The translations under genes were made by a program, and so were the position numbers. 64,000 nucleotides of DNA from Siphonodentalium dalli (taxonomy: Eukaryota; Mollusca; Scaphopoda; Gadilida; Siphonodentaliidae), in assembly GCA_032622095.1 (NCBI GenBank), contig CP136061.1, forward strand, positions 213,312,373-213,376,372, given 5' to 3'. How positions within the stretch are numbered: the first letter of the stretch is position 1; each line of letters opens with the position of its first letter. Below are positions 11,770-23,134 of the stretch, in pieces. The notes below the pieces were generated by a model. The model was not told the DNA's origin and searched no databases. It saw only the letters and a program-made list of their open reading frames with translations.

Positions 11770-12200
11770 AGGGACCACGACCGCAATAAGCTACGGCCGT
11801 ACCAACACTCTGCATATAGTTCTGTATATACGATATCACTCTCAGTGTGTCATATAATTAATCGCCAATATTGAACGTTTTCGTCTTAAATGGTTCAGAC
11901 TTTATGAGATCACACAGACTGCATGGCAATAAGAAGCACAGTTGTTAATTTCAACAGAATCAATAGGGATTACTCCACCAAAGAAGCAGCAACCCTCAAC
12001 ATCATAAGCTTATTCTACAAATACCATAGTTAACCAGTACAACCCAGCAATATGGTTCAGTTGACCATGTATATATGTAACTTAAACTAGTGCAGATTAT
12101 TTTTAAAGATTGTATAGAGCCGAGAAATGCAGCCACGTGCATTGCACTATATATATCGGAAAATACAACGTCTGAACAACGCAGACACATAACGAGACCC
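11770..12200. other. Gap without a supported feature
   Basis: AT-rich intronic sequence with no convincing exon, RNA gene or repeat. Confidence 0.3.
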
Positions 12201-12399
12201 AAGTGACCCGCAGTGAATAAATGTGCAACATATATAAAAGTATGTAAAAACATCACCACCAAGAAGAACATGGAGAAAAGATAAAGTTTTTTCTTATATC
12301 AATTATTGATACACGTAGCTCTCCAATAACGATTTTTTTCGTGTTGAAAACCATTGTTATTTAAACAAAAGTGTTAGAGTTCTGTCAACAAACATCGCG

Positions 12400-12842
12400 T
12401 AGTATGGTACGTTCATACGCTGGCAAGTTTACACGTTATGTTCTGCAAGGCACTTCATCATACAAAACCACATGGTGCCACAATTTGAAAGCAAACGTGC
12501 ATATCATATGCATCTTTACCAAAGCTAACGACATGAGAAGTAAAAGTTCTGTAGTTCCACTTGAAACGGCGCTACTGACATTTGCCTTAAATACCTGTAT
12601 GATTGATTATTGTGAGATAATTGCACGCTATTTACAGGCAAATTCCGGTAGCATTGCTATATATATGTATACAAGTGGAACTATATATATATACGGGGAT
12701 TTTACTTCTCATGTAGTTAGGTGTGGTACAGATGAATTTTATATGCTTGTTTCCATTCATATTCTGGCACCATATCGTTTTCTACGACGAAATGCCTGCA
12801 AACCATACTATGCAAACTTGGCAGTGTATGAACGTAACCTTA
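12400..12842. mobile_element. Foldback element nested in the long-TIR family copy
   Basis: Its ends are inverted repeats: 'tacgttcatacgctggcaag' on the left and its imperfect reverse complement near 12815-12838. A second matched pair lies further in ('ggtgccac' against 'ctggcacc'). Copies at 17.6 kb and 48.7 kb lack the insertion at this point. The long open frame here (12371-12853) runs through both inverted arms and the flanks, so I treat it as a by-product. Confidence 0.7.
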
Positions 12843-13256
12843 AGTTCAATTAATTTAGTCTAACGATTTGCAGAAAATTTGTCAATGCTTTGACCTTTTC
12901 CAATGTTTACCGTCAAGTTCTAATGAAACGTTAGTATCTGATTGGACTTTTATCGGTAATGCCACTATAACACTGATGTTTACATGACAACGGTTTCAAT
13001 ATACGAATTCTCGTTATTGGAGAGTTATTAATACTTTAAAGATACGGGTGGCGTTGGCGGTGGGTATGCTGTTAAAATATTCACCTCCGTCAAAAACCGC
13101 CATAAACAGAAAGAATAGTAAAATATGGACAGACTTTGTTCTTATACCAATCAGAAATGTGGCATAAACAGTATGTTATTGTCAATTTTTTTCCTTTGTT
13201 ATGTAAAAAAAAGCAAAAAAACGTTACAGAACCTGTTTAGATCCGGATATGGTAAA

Positions 13257-13311
13257 CATAAAGAGCGTTATTTGTTACCGTTTTCCTGATATGGAAATAA
13301 TAAAGAGCGTT
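13257..13311 (+). repeat. Paired 'ataaagagcgtt' motif, 42-bp spacing (copy 2)
   Basis: 'acataaagagcgtt' near 13257 and 'aataaagagcgtt' at 13299-13311 are 42 bp apart, with 'ttcctgatatgg' between them. It lies inside the extra sequence of the long-TIR copy. Confidence 0.75.
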
Positions 13312-13619
13312 GTTATCATTTGGGTGTGATTAACCAATAGAATTGATATGTGTTATGTAAACAGAAGCAAAACTTCTATAACACGAGCAGGCTCTTGTTT
13401 ACGTACTCCATCGTACGTCTTGACGACAATATACTATCTACGCGCTGATTATGTTTGGCATATGAACAAAACTATATCTATTTTAATATTCCTTCTGTTG
13501 ACGGCGATTTGAACAAATATGAATATTTCTGTACTTGTTGATGATAGTTGTTTCACAGAAATTTATAAAAAAAATTATGCTAATTTGCATGAACTCACTT
13601 CGAATTCCTTGTCTCCCTT

Positions 13620-14480
13620 TAATAATATGTCGTGTGTTGCCAATTTGGATGTATATATATATATATATTTTTTAATATCTATACGTTGAGCTTTACTAAT
13701 ACTATTGGCTATGGATCCGAACACCCCGTAACAGTGTGTCACACCGCATACTTAAGTAAACTCGAGTGTAATGTTTCTTTCATTAAGAAGAAGGGACGAC
13801 TGAGTCACGAAGACACATATCAGTTTACCGTACGTGTGATAACCGATGCTAGTTTCATCGTGTACTATCTGCTTCTATCAATGGGGCTGCCATTTCTGTG
13901 GGGTGTAGTGTTCCATCCTATATGCCTCCACCAGCTAATCAAATACATCGAAGATAGCCAAGTCAAATATCCACGCTGTAACGCTACACCGTTTTGTATT
14001 TAGCAGCGTTCTTGAGCCAAATAACACAGCAAACTGATGACAATGGTACCCAGTACCGCGTATATCGAACAATTCTCGTGTCAATGGCCAGATATATGTG
14101 TTACATGACACCTTCCTCGTTGCGTTGTTTGATATTTGGGGTTGGTCTGTTAAACGACAAGTTGGATGCGTCTGAGTACAATCGCGTGAATCACGCACTA
14201 TAGTTGTAACGTGAATATCTTTCATCGACCGATTGCCACATATAACTGGAACAAAGAATGTTCACGGCCCCGCCCAATCTTACCATCACGATTGTCAGTA
14301 TTCGTGATCGATTATGTTGAGCAAATCCCCTGTCAGTCAAGTATAAATGAAAACAGACCGTCTCATCTGTCTATAATAGTATACAGTCATAATATAGGCT
14401 AAGAGTCGTCCAAATTAAATATTAGCCAATCGGGACGCGATGCCGAATATGGTGATATGTAATCTAAATTTCTAATTACC
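13620..14480. other. Gap without a supported gene
   Basis: An open frame of 123 codons (13632-14003, plus) and partly overlapping frames up to 14402 are present, without any recognised domain, signal or splice pattern. It could be an old element's remnant. A short (TA)n tract lies at 13651-13668. Confidence 0.3.
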
Positions 14481-14486
14481 CAAACA

Positions 14487-14716
14487 GAACGGCCCTGTGC
14501 CAATGCATTCTCTTATATATGCGAGTCGACCATAGGTCGCCTCGCATATATAAGAGAATGCATTGGCTTAACACATTAAAAATTATAAAATTGTTAAAGA
14601 ATGTAAGAAAAAATGGTAAAAAAAGATTTTTTTTAGGCCAATGCATTCTCTTATATATGCGAGGCGACCTATGATCGACTCGCATATATAAGAGAATGCA
14701 TTGGCACAGGGCATAA
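14487..14716. mobile_element. piggyBac-type MITE relative with two hairpins
   Basis: Two near-identical hairpins, each built from 'caatgcattctcttatatat' and its reverse complement around a 'tcgaccatag(g)tcg'-like centre, flank a 70-bp AT-rich spacer. The outer ends are 'gccctgtgcc' and 'ggcacagggc'. The same hairpin sits inside a TTAA-flanked element at 49643-49881. This copy appears to lack the TTAA-adjacent outer ends. Confidence 0.75.
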
Positions 14717-14719
14717 CTG

Positions 14720-17455
14720 TAACTATCACAATGTGGTCAAGGAGCCGGTTCCAATGATATCCATATTTGTATGGTTCTGTTGAAGCTTTATTTGGCCGGT
14801 TTTGGCCGGTTTGTTGGGTAAAGGGTTACATATTTTATTAGCAACTCGCTAATTGAACTGGGGCACAATTTATTTCTAACTTATCAACGCCCCTCTTCAA
14901 CACACAAATGATATACAAATACAGATACAGAGTTTGTCAATATGCCTTGAGAACAAATACTGATGATTTACATAAGCATGATACACATACTAAATAAGAT
15001 GGATTGTAATATAGAAGTACATGTATACTTACGAGTACACTGTGGTTGTGTAAGGTTAGATTTAGATATTTAACTAACAGTTGGTTTTAGTGGTGGTGAT
15101 TCAGTTTGATTGAGGCTGTATCGCCGGTCAGTGGACTGACAACCTCGTGCAATTTGTTTTTTATAAAAGCCTTTTGTACATATATGTGATAATTGTAACA
15201 GTTTAACACATTTTTCCTCAAATACGGTCTATATACTGCTATATATGGTCTTAAAACGGGATATTCAAAATAAGCCCATATTGTGCTTATGTTTACGAGA
15301 ACAGACTGAATAGTTGACTTATGTAAAATAATAAGTGTTATCGACCATGTGCCTAATTGGTTATTAATCGACATTTCGATTATTCGTGGCAGCCATACTT
15401 ATTGTATCCATGCCAATAAAACTAGAACGAGCCTCTGGTTCTTTGTCCGTGAAGTTAGGAATGTTAACATGCAATACACATCTACTCCACGTTTTTATGT
15501 TGTGAGTCAGTTTACGTGTCAGGAGTCTTGGCTGACAGACTTCTGAAGTATGCATATAGCTGGTCAGCGATATGCCTCGGACCCGACGTACAGACACCGA
15601 ACGACAAGACGGCAGAATGGTTAACCGATTAATGAGTCAGCGGCAGATGCACCTCTCTCCGTGTCATCCGATGACGCTGGCGCGACACTATTTGGTAACG
15701 CTGTTACATGTATGGGAAATATTATACCCAGCCATATTTAATTTGTCCCGGACGCTTCGTATTATGTTCTAAGGTTACATCGAATTTGTAAATGATACGT
15801 TCACTGTTTCACGGTGATATGTTTTGTATGTAGTTTTACTGGGTCCCAGTGTTTGTTCTCCGGCATAACAGGTGCCGTGCCGGATACTCGCATTTCAACA
15901 TTTAACCCTGTCTATACTGCATGTAAATGGATTCTTCTGTCATTAGTTATAAAGGTATACAATGAATGATTATCGCATGGGGGGGGGGGGGGTCAGGGAC
16001 AATAAGCAGACGGCAGCTAATACAAGTGCAGAAGGAGTCCTATTTATTGGGGGGAAATGTTCAGATAATAATTCAACGAACGACCTATATATGAGATCGC
16101 GTTTGTTGGACTTATTATCTGAAAATCTGAAAAAGGGAACTACTCGTCAGTGAGTATTTAGTATAGAAAGAGTTAACACATGCACCTCCCTCCGAGACAC
16201 AACATGAGCAACAGTCGTCCCAACAAATCAACCAGGACCCCTGTTTTTTTACTATATAAAATCACATAGCCCTTTGTAATTCCATGGTAAAATGGATGCC
16301 AGAAACCATTTATAAATGCAAATGTCATAATATGTGTGGTAAGCATTCTAAATTATAAAGGTCTCTACGAAATTTCATATGAGATCCATACTTTATATGG
16401 AATAAAATGCGTTCAGTTTACTATATAGTTTAGGGTTCAGGGGTCTGAAGAACCAATACGGTACCATTATCACCACGATCTGCATAAACAAAATCATTTG
16501 TATATATTGGAATAATATGTAACTATTATAGAATTCATTATGTTTACCACTGATTACCACATTTTTAAATGCATGCGATCGAATGGTTCAAGGATTGGCT
16601 ATTTGAGCATGTCGTGCATGCTAGTGTTATCTTGTATATAATGTATAAAAGTCAAAGTCAAATTGTTTATTGCATGAATTGCATGGCATGAATTGCACCA
16701 GGCACAGCTTTGTTCAATAAACTAGTTGATTGAATTGTTGTCCTCTCTCGTTGGACAAATTGCACAGGGGCTATTGTGGAAGATTCCGCCATTGTTCAAT
16801 GAGGTGGAGCATGGGAGCCTGTAGGGGTTTATATCCTATTGCTCTTGGTTGGTGTAAACATATTTATTCCAATCATAATAACATATTTAAACATTTGACA
16901 AACATTTTAAAGTAAAATAGAATAATATAGATGATCGATTGATTGGAAAGGGGATTAAACAACAAGCCCAAGGGCTTTGTTAAGTTTGCTCTTGGTTGAC
17001 ACCTGCATAAATACACAATTTACATCAGGAAACGTGCCCTTATGGATGTTGCCCCACCCCTTGCCATCGCAGTCATGTTCCATCATGCAGAATTCTAGCG
17101 AGTAGCCCACGATCATTTCCTGTTTCCAACAAGTTTACACCCCGGGTACTGGAATACTATCACAGTACTAAATTGAAACACGGGCAGGACAAAATCCAAA
17201 TTAAAAACACGAACACGTCATCGTCCACAAAGTGCACTCTTTTCAAAGAAGTCATGATGACGAACGTCAATACCAAATTTCAATCGGATCCGTTAATACA
17301 TGTGTGATGTATATGCCCGGACGGACAGACGAAACAAGTCAATCAGTTATACCCCCATTTTTCCTCTTAAAGTGGGGTTTATATATGACGTATAATAACT
17401 GGATACCGTACATAGGTCTAGTCCTTCCAAATGGACATGTTAATGTGACCCTATA
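14720..17455. other. Gap without a supported gene
   Basis: SOBP intron sequence. It contains a G15 homopolymer near 15979, a tandem 'ttttggccgg' near 14798, and around 16640-16920 a diverged segment beginning 'caaagtcaaattgtttatt' that resembles a reversed LINE 3' tail but is too short to call. No exon was identified. Confidence 0.3.
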
Positions 17456-17459
17456 GGCA

Positions 17460-17960
17460 CTCGCATTGGGTAAATGTGCTAACATTAAAAAATCTGTAAA
17501 AACATAACCACCAAGAAAAACATGGAAACAGATAAACTTGATTCTTATATTCATTGTTGATAATTCTCCAATAGCGCAAGTTCACGCACGCATTGAAACC
17601 ATTGTTATGTAAACAAAACAGTTATTGTTTGTGATTTGTCAACAAACATCGCTAATTTTGTTTTAAGTTCAAATATTTTAGTTTGAATATTCAGATTATT
17701 TCTTCAATGCTTTGACCTTTTTCCCATGTCTATACCGTGAAGTTTTGATCACACTTTGATTTCTTATTGGACTAATTGGACTTTGGTCGGGTTTTTCAGT
17801 GTACAGTAATGTTTACATAACAATGATTTTGACATGCGAAATCTCATTATTGGAGAGTTATTAATAATGAAAATAAGATACTTGTACTTGTACGTGTACT
17901 TGTTAATGATAGTTTGATATACAAACTGCTATGTTATTTCATATGAACCCATTTCGAAGG
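17460..17960 (+). mobile_element. Long-TIR repeat family, copy 2 (uninterrupted)
   Basis: It has the landmarks of the 12.2 kb copy without the insertions: 'tctgtaaaaacat', 'gtcaacaaacatcgct', 'caatgctttgacctttttcc', 'tcattattggagagttatt' and 'acttgttaatgatag'. It serves as the empty-site reference for the nested element at 12400-12842. Confidence 0.75.
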
Positions 17961-18493
17961 CTTAAAAGTGGGAGATAGACGAATTTTTATAAATAATATC
18001 AGTATACCAGTACAGAAACCAGTACCCATGCGATGTATTGTAGAATACACCTCTCGGTATACGGTATATTTGTAAAAACAGTGGAAACATGACCTAATCC
18101 ATTACTTGAAATGTCGACAACAACGGGATACATCAGTACCACCATCACTTATCGTAATACATGTGACCTCTTCCAAATTATTTAAAATTATTTGACACTC
18201 TCCGCCACTTGTTGATAGCAGATGATAACGCCGCCCCTGTGTGAGATACTGTTCGATTAGTGTTGCCCGTGGTATTGGAGCAAGGGTATGTTTACCCTTT
18301 TCTGCCTCATATGCAAATGCATAATAGCCTTCTGAATGTTAAGCCACCCCTGGATCGTGTTGCTGATTTAATTGGAATGTATCAGCTTGACACACATTAA
18401 TTCCGATCATTCCAGCCACATCACTCGATATTAAATAATGTGTACACAACCTGTGTGTGTTACACTAAATCATGTTCGGTGATTATAAATTGC

Positions 18494-18763
18494 CAATTGG
18501 GCAAGCCTTGAAATAGGGTGTCTGTCATTTGCAGAATGAGGTCCCCAGAGGGTGAATTTAGTGATGCTACCCCGCATAGCGGGCTAGCATCACCAAATTC
18601 ACCCTCTGGGAACGTCATTCTGCTGAGGTGTAAGTAGAATGAGGTCCACAGAGAGTTAGTTTGGTGATGCTAGCCCGCTATGTGGGGTAGCATCACTAAA
18701 TTCACCCTCTGGGGACCTCATTCTGCAAATGACAGACACCCTATTTCAAGGCTTGCAATTGGG
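18494..18763. mobile_element. hAT-type MITE with perfect 8-bp TSD
   Basis: The 254-bp element at 18502-18755 starts 'caagccttgaaatag' and ends 'ctatttcaaggcttg'. It is flanked by the exact 8-bp duplication 'caattggg' (18494-18501 and 18756-18763). An 8-bp TSD is characteristic of hAT transposases. Its interior is two palindromes of the 'gcagaatgaggtcc' arm. With almost identical arms and an exact TSD, it is the least decayed family member here. Confidence 0.9.
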
Positions 18764-18769
18764 TCATGC

Positions 18770-20150
18770 GTTTCATATCCCATTAACACACATCAGGACA
18801 CGAACCAATGTCTCATATTGTTGACCTATATACTATGATTAAATACGATAGGTAGAATAACTGGGCGTGTTTACAAGTGCACAGCCATATACTAATCAAT
18901 CGATAATTCACAGGTAGAAGTTTGGGCTAACTCACAAGGCTGCATGCTATATTATCCAAACTGCAGTCTGCAGGCAAATGTGAGCCAGTTTGAGCTAATT
19001 TATTTTTAATCGCGTATGTCCAACGACCGCAGAGCTATTATACTACAGTAAAACACACTAAAACTGCATTTGCGTCTTAATTGATACGTACACGTATTGG
19101 ATGAATACTGAATAGCATGTTCTGGAAAGCATGCGACTTGCAGAAATGTGAAGACTTTATGATTGAACATGGGAAAGTTGGAACTCAGGCAAAAATAACA
19201 CTACGTTATCAAATCTGAATTCCCAGTATGAAATATTTGTTTAATAAAATGAATACGTCCCACTTTAAACCAAATGTAAGACGTATACGGTGTATAACTC
19301 CTAGTTGGATGAATGACAACCACGTATAGGGAAATGGCTGAACAAATTTACCGTGGCCCACTAAACACAGGTAATAACATGAAATAGTGTGGGTATAGCA
19401 CAGGGGATCGGGATATAAGTTACCAGACTTATCAAAGCCCCTATAAGGCCTATATCATGGTGTTCAGTTGCTAATTAAAGTTGATGATGGGTACGATCAG
19501 GAGTGGTAGATATGATGTGATGAATATGATTTATTTCTGACTATGTATTGGTTTTGTGTATGGTGTCGTGGGTGAGATGGCACTAATGCACCATAATCCA
19601 CATCAGTTACAATGGACATTGTATGTGTGGCTGTTTTTTTTTAAAAGAACATGTATATGTAGATATTCTACAGAAACCCTACATGTTGTGTACCTGTCCT
19701 AACCCCCTCCACAACTTTGGCCAAACTTTTCATTAGTTGGAAATTTCACATTGGTTTGAATTTCAAACCAAATATAGGTTGAAATGGTTCTGATTTGCTT
19801 TATCTTCCAGCCAGCTGGTACACAGTGTGAAATATGTTGTTTTTAGACAAAAAGTCGCTTATATTAGTACTTTCTGTTAAATGTTTGGAGTAACATGACC
19901 ACCATTTGGGGGTCAAGAGTTTAGTTGTTAGGTTTGAGACTTAAAACAGTTAGAAAGGTTGCATCTCCAGTTGGATAATTTCAACGCAAGAAAGAGTGCA
20001 AACGGAATTTACAGGACTTAAATTTCGGTATGGTTCATATGGAGGGGGATGCAGTTGGCAATTACAAGGTGGACAACCACCACCCCTAACGGGGACCTTC
20101 TATCTACGTCCCTGCCTCCCGCATCGAGGACCCTTTATACACATATCTGC
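18770..20150. other. Gap without a supported feature
   Basis: AT-rich SOBP intron sequence with frequent stops. No exon, RNA gene or repeat could be supported. Confidence 0.35.
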
Positions 20151-20153
20151 AGA

Positions 20154-20236
20154 CTTGATATAGATCATGCCATGAATCTCCACTCTATGCCCGATGTAGC
20201 TATATAGTATAGCGATTCACGGCATGATCTATAGAC
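20154..20236. repeat. Short inverted repeat
   Basis: 'tatagatcatgccatgaatc' near 20159 pairs with 'gattcacggcatgatctata' near 20213, with a spacer of about 33 bp. Probably a small foldback; no TSD seen. Confidence 0.7.
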
Positions 20237-20239
20237 TTG

Positions 20240-21150
20240 ATCCAACACAATTCTTTATATTCATTTCCATTCTGCAAACATATTCCTAATCATATCATCG
20301 TGTTTGGCTGGATTTCGAACCGAATAAGAGACACGATTAAAACTATACAGGTCAATTAGTGTTCCGTATATACATGATGCAAGGATGTTTGACCAATCTA
20401 TACCAGAGTTGTCTATTTTACCAATATGGGTAAGTCAGACAACTCTGGAAGATATTGAGGATTGACTGGTATCTGGCTATCAATTAGGTGACATTATATA
20501 ATCACGCTGGAATCCGAATTAGTTTAAGATGCACGCTGTACCTGTAAATATTACAGTGCAGGAACCACTGCTGGTTATAGATGCACTGGTCCAGGTGCTA
20601 CCACGACCGAGTAACGTTATTTATAACCATGTGGTAACCCCAGTAGCGTTCTTTAATGTGCACACACACCGAGGCATGTACACGGGTCAGCCATTAATGA
20701 CCGAGCCCGACCGGACAGAGTACTGCACCAACGACAACATACCCGGACATATGTTGTAATTGGGGGGGGGGGGGGTGGGATAGTCGGCATTTTGCATTCG
20801 GATCTTTATTCAGTGATCTTTAATGAGACATTTCAGCCAGACAAACTTGGTATCTGACCGAGTTCTGATTTGTGTCAGAATACCCTGACCAGGTTGCGAT
20901 CCCTGGTCCCCTAGCACAAGAGACCAGTGCTGTATTGCTGTTATAAATATAGCATATTTTAAACTCTTGACTGATGTTAATTTTTATAATATCAAGTAAA
21001 ATATGGGTTGTTCAGGTTTTATTGACGATATCGGATATGGCACTTTTAACGAAATGATTTTCATAATAAAATGTTAAAGCTAGTAAAGTTTTATTAATGT
21101 TATTTGTTGCTTAGACCATTTCATGGCGGGGGCTACGCTGTGCAGCATTA
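20240..21150. other. Gap; one open frame of unknown status
   Basis: A 76-codon plus-strand open frame (20529-20759) begins with ATG but matches nothing I recognise. It is followed directly by a G14 homopolymer. A 13-bp inverted repeat (ccagagttgtct / agacaactctgg) is near 20402-20450. Nothing here supports a gene. Confidence 0.3.
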
Positions 21151-21159
21151 AAGATCACG

Positions 21160-21590
21160 TGCCAGTGCATTCTCTTATATATGGGAGTCCCCAATAGGGA
21201 TCCTCGCATGTATAAGAGAATGCAATAGCTTACAATGTCAATGTAAATATTGTTAGGCCAATGTATTCTCTTATATAGAATAGAATAGCATATATTTATT
21301 TTACCAATAAAGGCCCTCAGTTGGTAAAGGTTCAAAAGTGATATAACAAACATATAATATAACGTGATTAACATTTCGACAAAGAGCAAATACGAACTTA
21401 TAAAGTGACCATGGCTGCTGAGCTAGTTGAACTAGTGTTTTCACTGTTATGGCCTAGCTTGGATAAGTTGATGTTAATAAGTATGATTTAGTGAAAAGGT
21501 TAGGAACACTATACATGGGAGACTCCCATATATAAGAGAATGCATTGGCACAGGGTTTTCGGAAATGTCAGGAAGCTCCAGTCATGTGAA
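21160..21590. mobile_element. piggyBac-type MITE relative interrupted by a retroelement tail
   Basis: Two hairpin pieces of the 'cattctcttatatat' family lie at 21168-21240 and 21255-21287. Its right terminus, 'aagagaatgcattggcacag' followed by 'gtcaggaagctcc' and 'ggttaa', lies at 21530-21595. Between them is an intruder beginning 'agaatagaatagcatatatt' and 'aataaaggccctcagttggt'. Read on the minus strand, this looks like the AT-rich 3' end and ATTCT tail of a LINE or SINE. Confidence 0.6.
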
Positions 21591-21652
21591 GGTTAAAGCT
21601 ATAGTAAAATGAATGCGGCTCATTGCTTTAATTAATAGAATATGTTACCTAC

Positions 21653-21832
21653 CTTGATTTCATCACGCGGCTCATCCTTCACTCGGACAGACCTCCACTC
21701 GTCGGATCTGCGGAGCGTTTTATCCTTAACTCTTGCCGCATCTAATTCCTCCGAATCACACAACGGAGACTCCTTCACTGAATTCCACTCATCCGAATCA
21801 GCCTTAGTCGTATCCTCACTGACGTCCTGCAT
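21653..21832 (-). CDS. SOBP: SOBP first coding exon (N-terminus)
   Basis: This 180-bp minus-strand exon encodes 60 residues from an ATG at 21832-21830. An in-frame TAG seven codons upstream makes this the earliest possible start. It ends AAG|GTAGGT (donor at 21652), phase 0. Its last residues, VKDEPRDEIK, join in frame to [12 protein letters not shown] of exon 2, and this junction resembles the family's conserved VK-E-I-EMK / NFAENTMNELLG region. VKDE also fits the SUMOylation consensus. The exon contains an internal near-duplication (SDEWNSVK and SDEWRSVR, 33 residues apart). The N-terminus is acidic and hydrophilic, consistent with a nuclear, largely disordered protein. Confidence 0.8.
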
Positions 21833-22330
21833 ACCTCGAAACGACACAAGCTACTATGCTGGCCGCTCATAGGGGCTCGAGTTCGTGTCTGTTCAAAACT
21901 TGGTAATATCGCTTGAAAATTGAGCTGGGCCGAAACACGATATCACGCACATTTCAGTTAATAACACAACACGCAGACACGAAGAGGCATTGGTTGGCTT
22001 TGTGGTAGCAAATTACATCGCTCAGTGTAGTAATCCAACACCCCAGAATCTATATGCAGCCGGGGTTCTATTTGATTACTCAAACTAGTCTGACAGACAT
22101 ATAGAAAACTACTATTGGACCCCTGATTGGCCATGGGTACATAGTCGGTTTCCTGTCCCGGTCACGAACCACTATCGAGTTTCCCTGTAATTATAATCAA
22201 AAGCGACTGTCGCTTTCCTCCCGCGGATGCTAGCTGGTATTTTGTCCATAGCTTGTCGCAATTATGCCATTAATACGGCCCCTCCACCCGTCTGATGACT
22301 AACCCATCACGCCATGAATCTCTGTACTCA
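21833..22330 (-). promoter_or_regulatory. Probable SOBP 5' UTR / upstream region
   Basis: Sequence just upstream of the SOBP start on the minus strand. It is less AT-rich than its surroundings and repeat-poor. No clear TATA box or initiator could be chosen, and the 5' end of the transcript is unknown. Confidence 0.3.
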
Positions 22331-22334
22331 GGTT

Positions 22335-22790
22335 AACGCCCGTATAGAGATCATATTCCACCAGAACAAAACCCTTGGAACTTTTTGAAGTTTTGACAAG
22401 GAACCTATAAAGTCGAAAAAATAATGTGGGGAATATATTTCTTAGTTATTATCTGTTCCTTAGTACTGTAATGTACTTCACTTTAGACGAAGGTCCCAAA
22501 TCGAAATTGCATGCTTTTGTGACTGTTCTTAGCCGATTTCGCAATAAATATTGGATTAATTACCAAGGATAAATTCCATAAGTGTAAGCGCCGCGAAGCA
22601 ATCGCTCACAAAGTCAATTAAATCGTGAAATTTCTAGTTAAGACTTTCACCTGCAGTGAAAAGTACATTATTAAGGAACATATAATAACTGAGAAATATA
22701 TTCCCCGCGTTAGTTTTTCAACTTCATAAGGTTCCCTGCCATAATTTCAAAAAGTTCCAAGGTTTTTAACTGGCTGTATAAGATCTCGTT
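22335..22790. mobile_element. Long-TIR element (~455 bp)
   Basis: The left arm (22335-22475) and right arm (22655-22790) are diverged reverse complements. Shared blocks include 'ccttggaactttttgaa', 'ggggaatatatttct' and 'atctgttccttagta' or their complements. The loop of about 180 bp has no coding signal. Arm divergence indicates an old insertion; no TSD was resolved. Confidence 0.7.
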
Positions 22791-22894
22791 GTAATGGACA
22801 TCGCCACATTGCAGAGTTCAGTCCCCTCGCGCTGCGCTGGTCTGACCACTGTCGCGTATACCGTGTATGTATACAGCGGAATGTAATTGAAGAC

Positions 22895-23130
22895 ATGTTA
22901 TGGACTTGTTCGGGTGCGTGAAACTGATCAGTTAGAAACTTAGTATCCGGGCGCTATATGTCAACTGGATGAATGTAGCATTCTACTAAGATCGCCGAAA
23001 ATCTGAAGCAGATCGGCCGTATCATCCATAGAAAACATCGTCTGAAGTACGCTCAATTGTAAATATTTACTACTCGATTCGGGACGCATCTATCGGCGAT
23101 AAACTAACGGAGTGTTTCACATCTACATTT
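22895..23130 (+). repeat. Dispersed repeat 'D', copy 1 (internally deleted)
   Basis: It begins 'ttatggacttgttcgggtgc', passes 'gtagcattctactaa', 'gtaaatatttac' and 'cgattcgggacgca', and ends 'ggcgataaactaacg' joined directly to 'gagtgtttcacatc'. Copies at 44205-44590 (plus) and 32610-32905 (minus) carry about 150 bp between the last two blocks. Confidence 0.8.
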
Positions 23131-23134
23131 TTTA

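Larger units (their letters stand above)
12205..13620 (+). mobile_element. Long-TIR repeat family, copy 1, with nested insertions
   Basis: This matches the copies at 17460-17960 and 48515-48935. Shared landmarks, in order, are 'tgtaaaaacatcaccaccaa', 'ctccaataac', 'gtcaacaaacatcgc', 'caatgctttgacctttt' (first two copies), 'cgttattggagagttatt' and 'acttgttgatgatag'. The inner halves form inverted repeats of roughly 70 bp. Relative to the other copies this one has gained about 440 bp at 12400-12842 and about 480 bp at 13040-13520. No TSD was established. Confidence 0.75.
8713..21652 (-). other. SOBP: SOBP intron 1 (about 12.9 kb)
   Basis: Inferred intron between the two SOBP coding exons. It starts with GTAGGT after exon 1 and ends with CAG before exon 2, both phase 0. 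It is filled with repeats: a LINE end, (GAT)n, long-TIR elements, a hAT-type MITE and piggyBac-type pieces. A small unseen exon inside it cannot be excluded without transcript data. Confidence 0.75.

Noticed and set aside
11012-11786. Long open frames encoding poly-His, poly-Ile and Met/Asp-rich proteins
   Set aside because: All are produced by the GAT/ATC trinucleotide repeat read in different frames.
12371-12853. A 160-codon open frame
   Set aside because: It spans the inverted arms of a nested foldback and the flanking element, and has no recognised domain.
16640-16925. Reversed LINE 3' end suggested by 'caaagtcaaattg'
   Set aside because: The match to a generic tail is too short and no protein fragment is visible.
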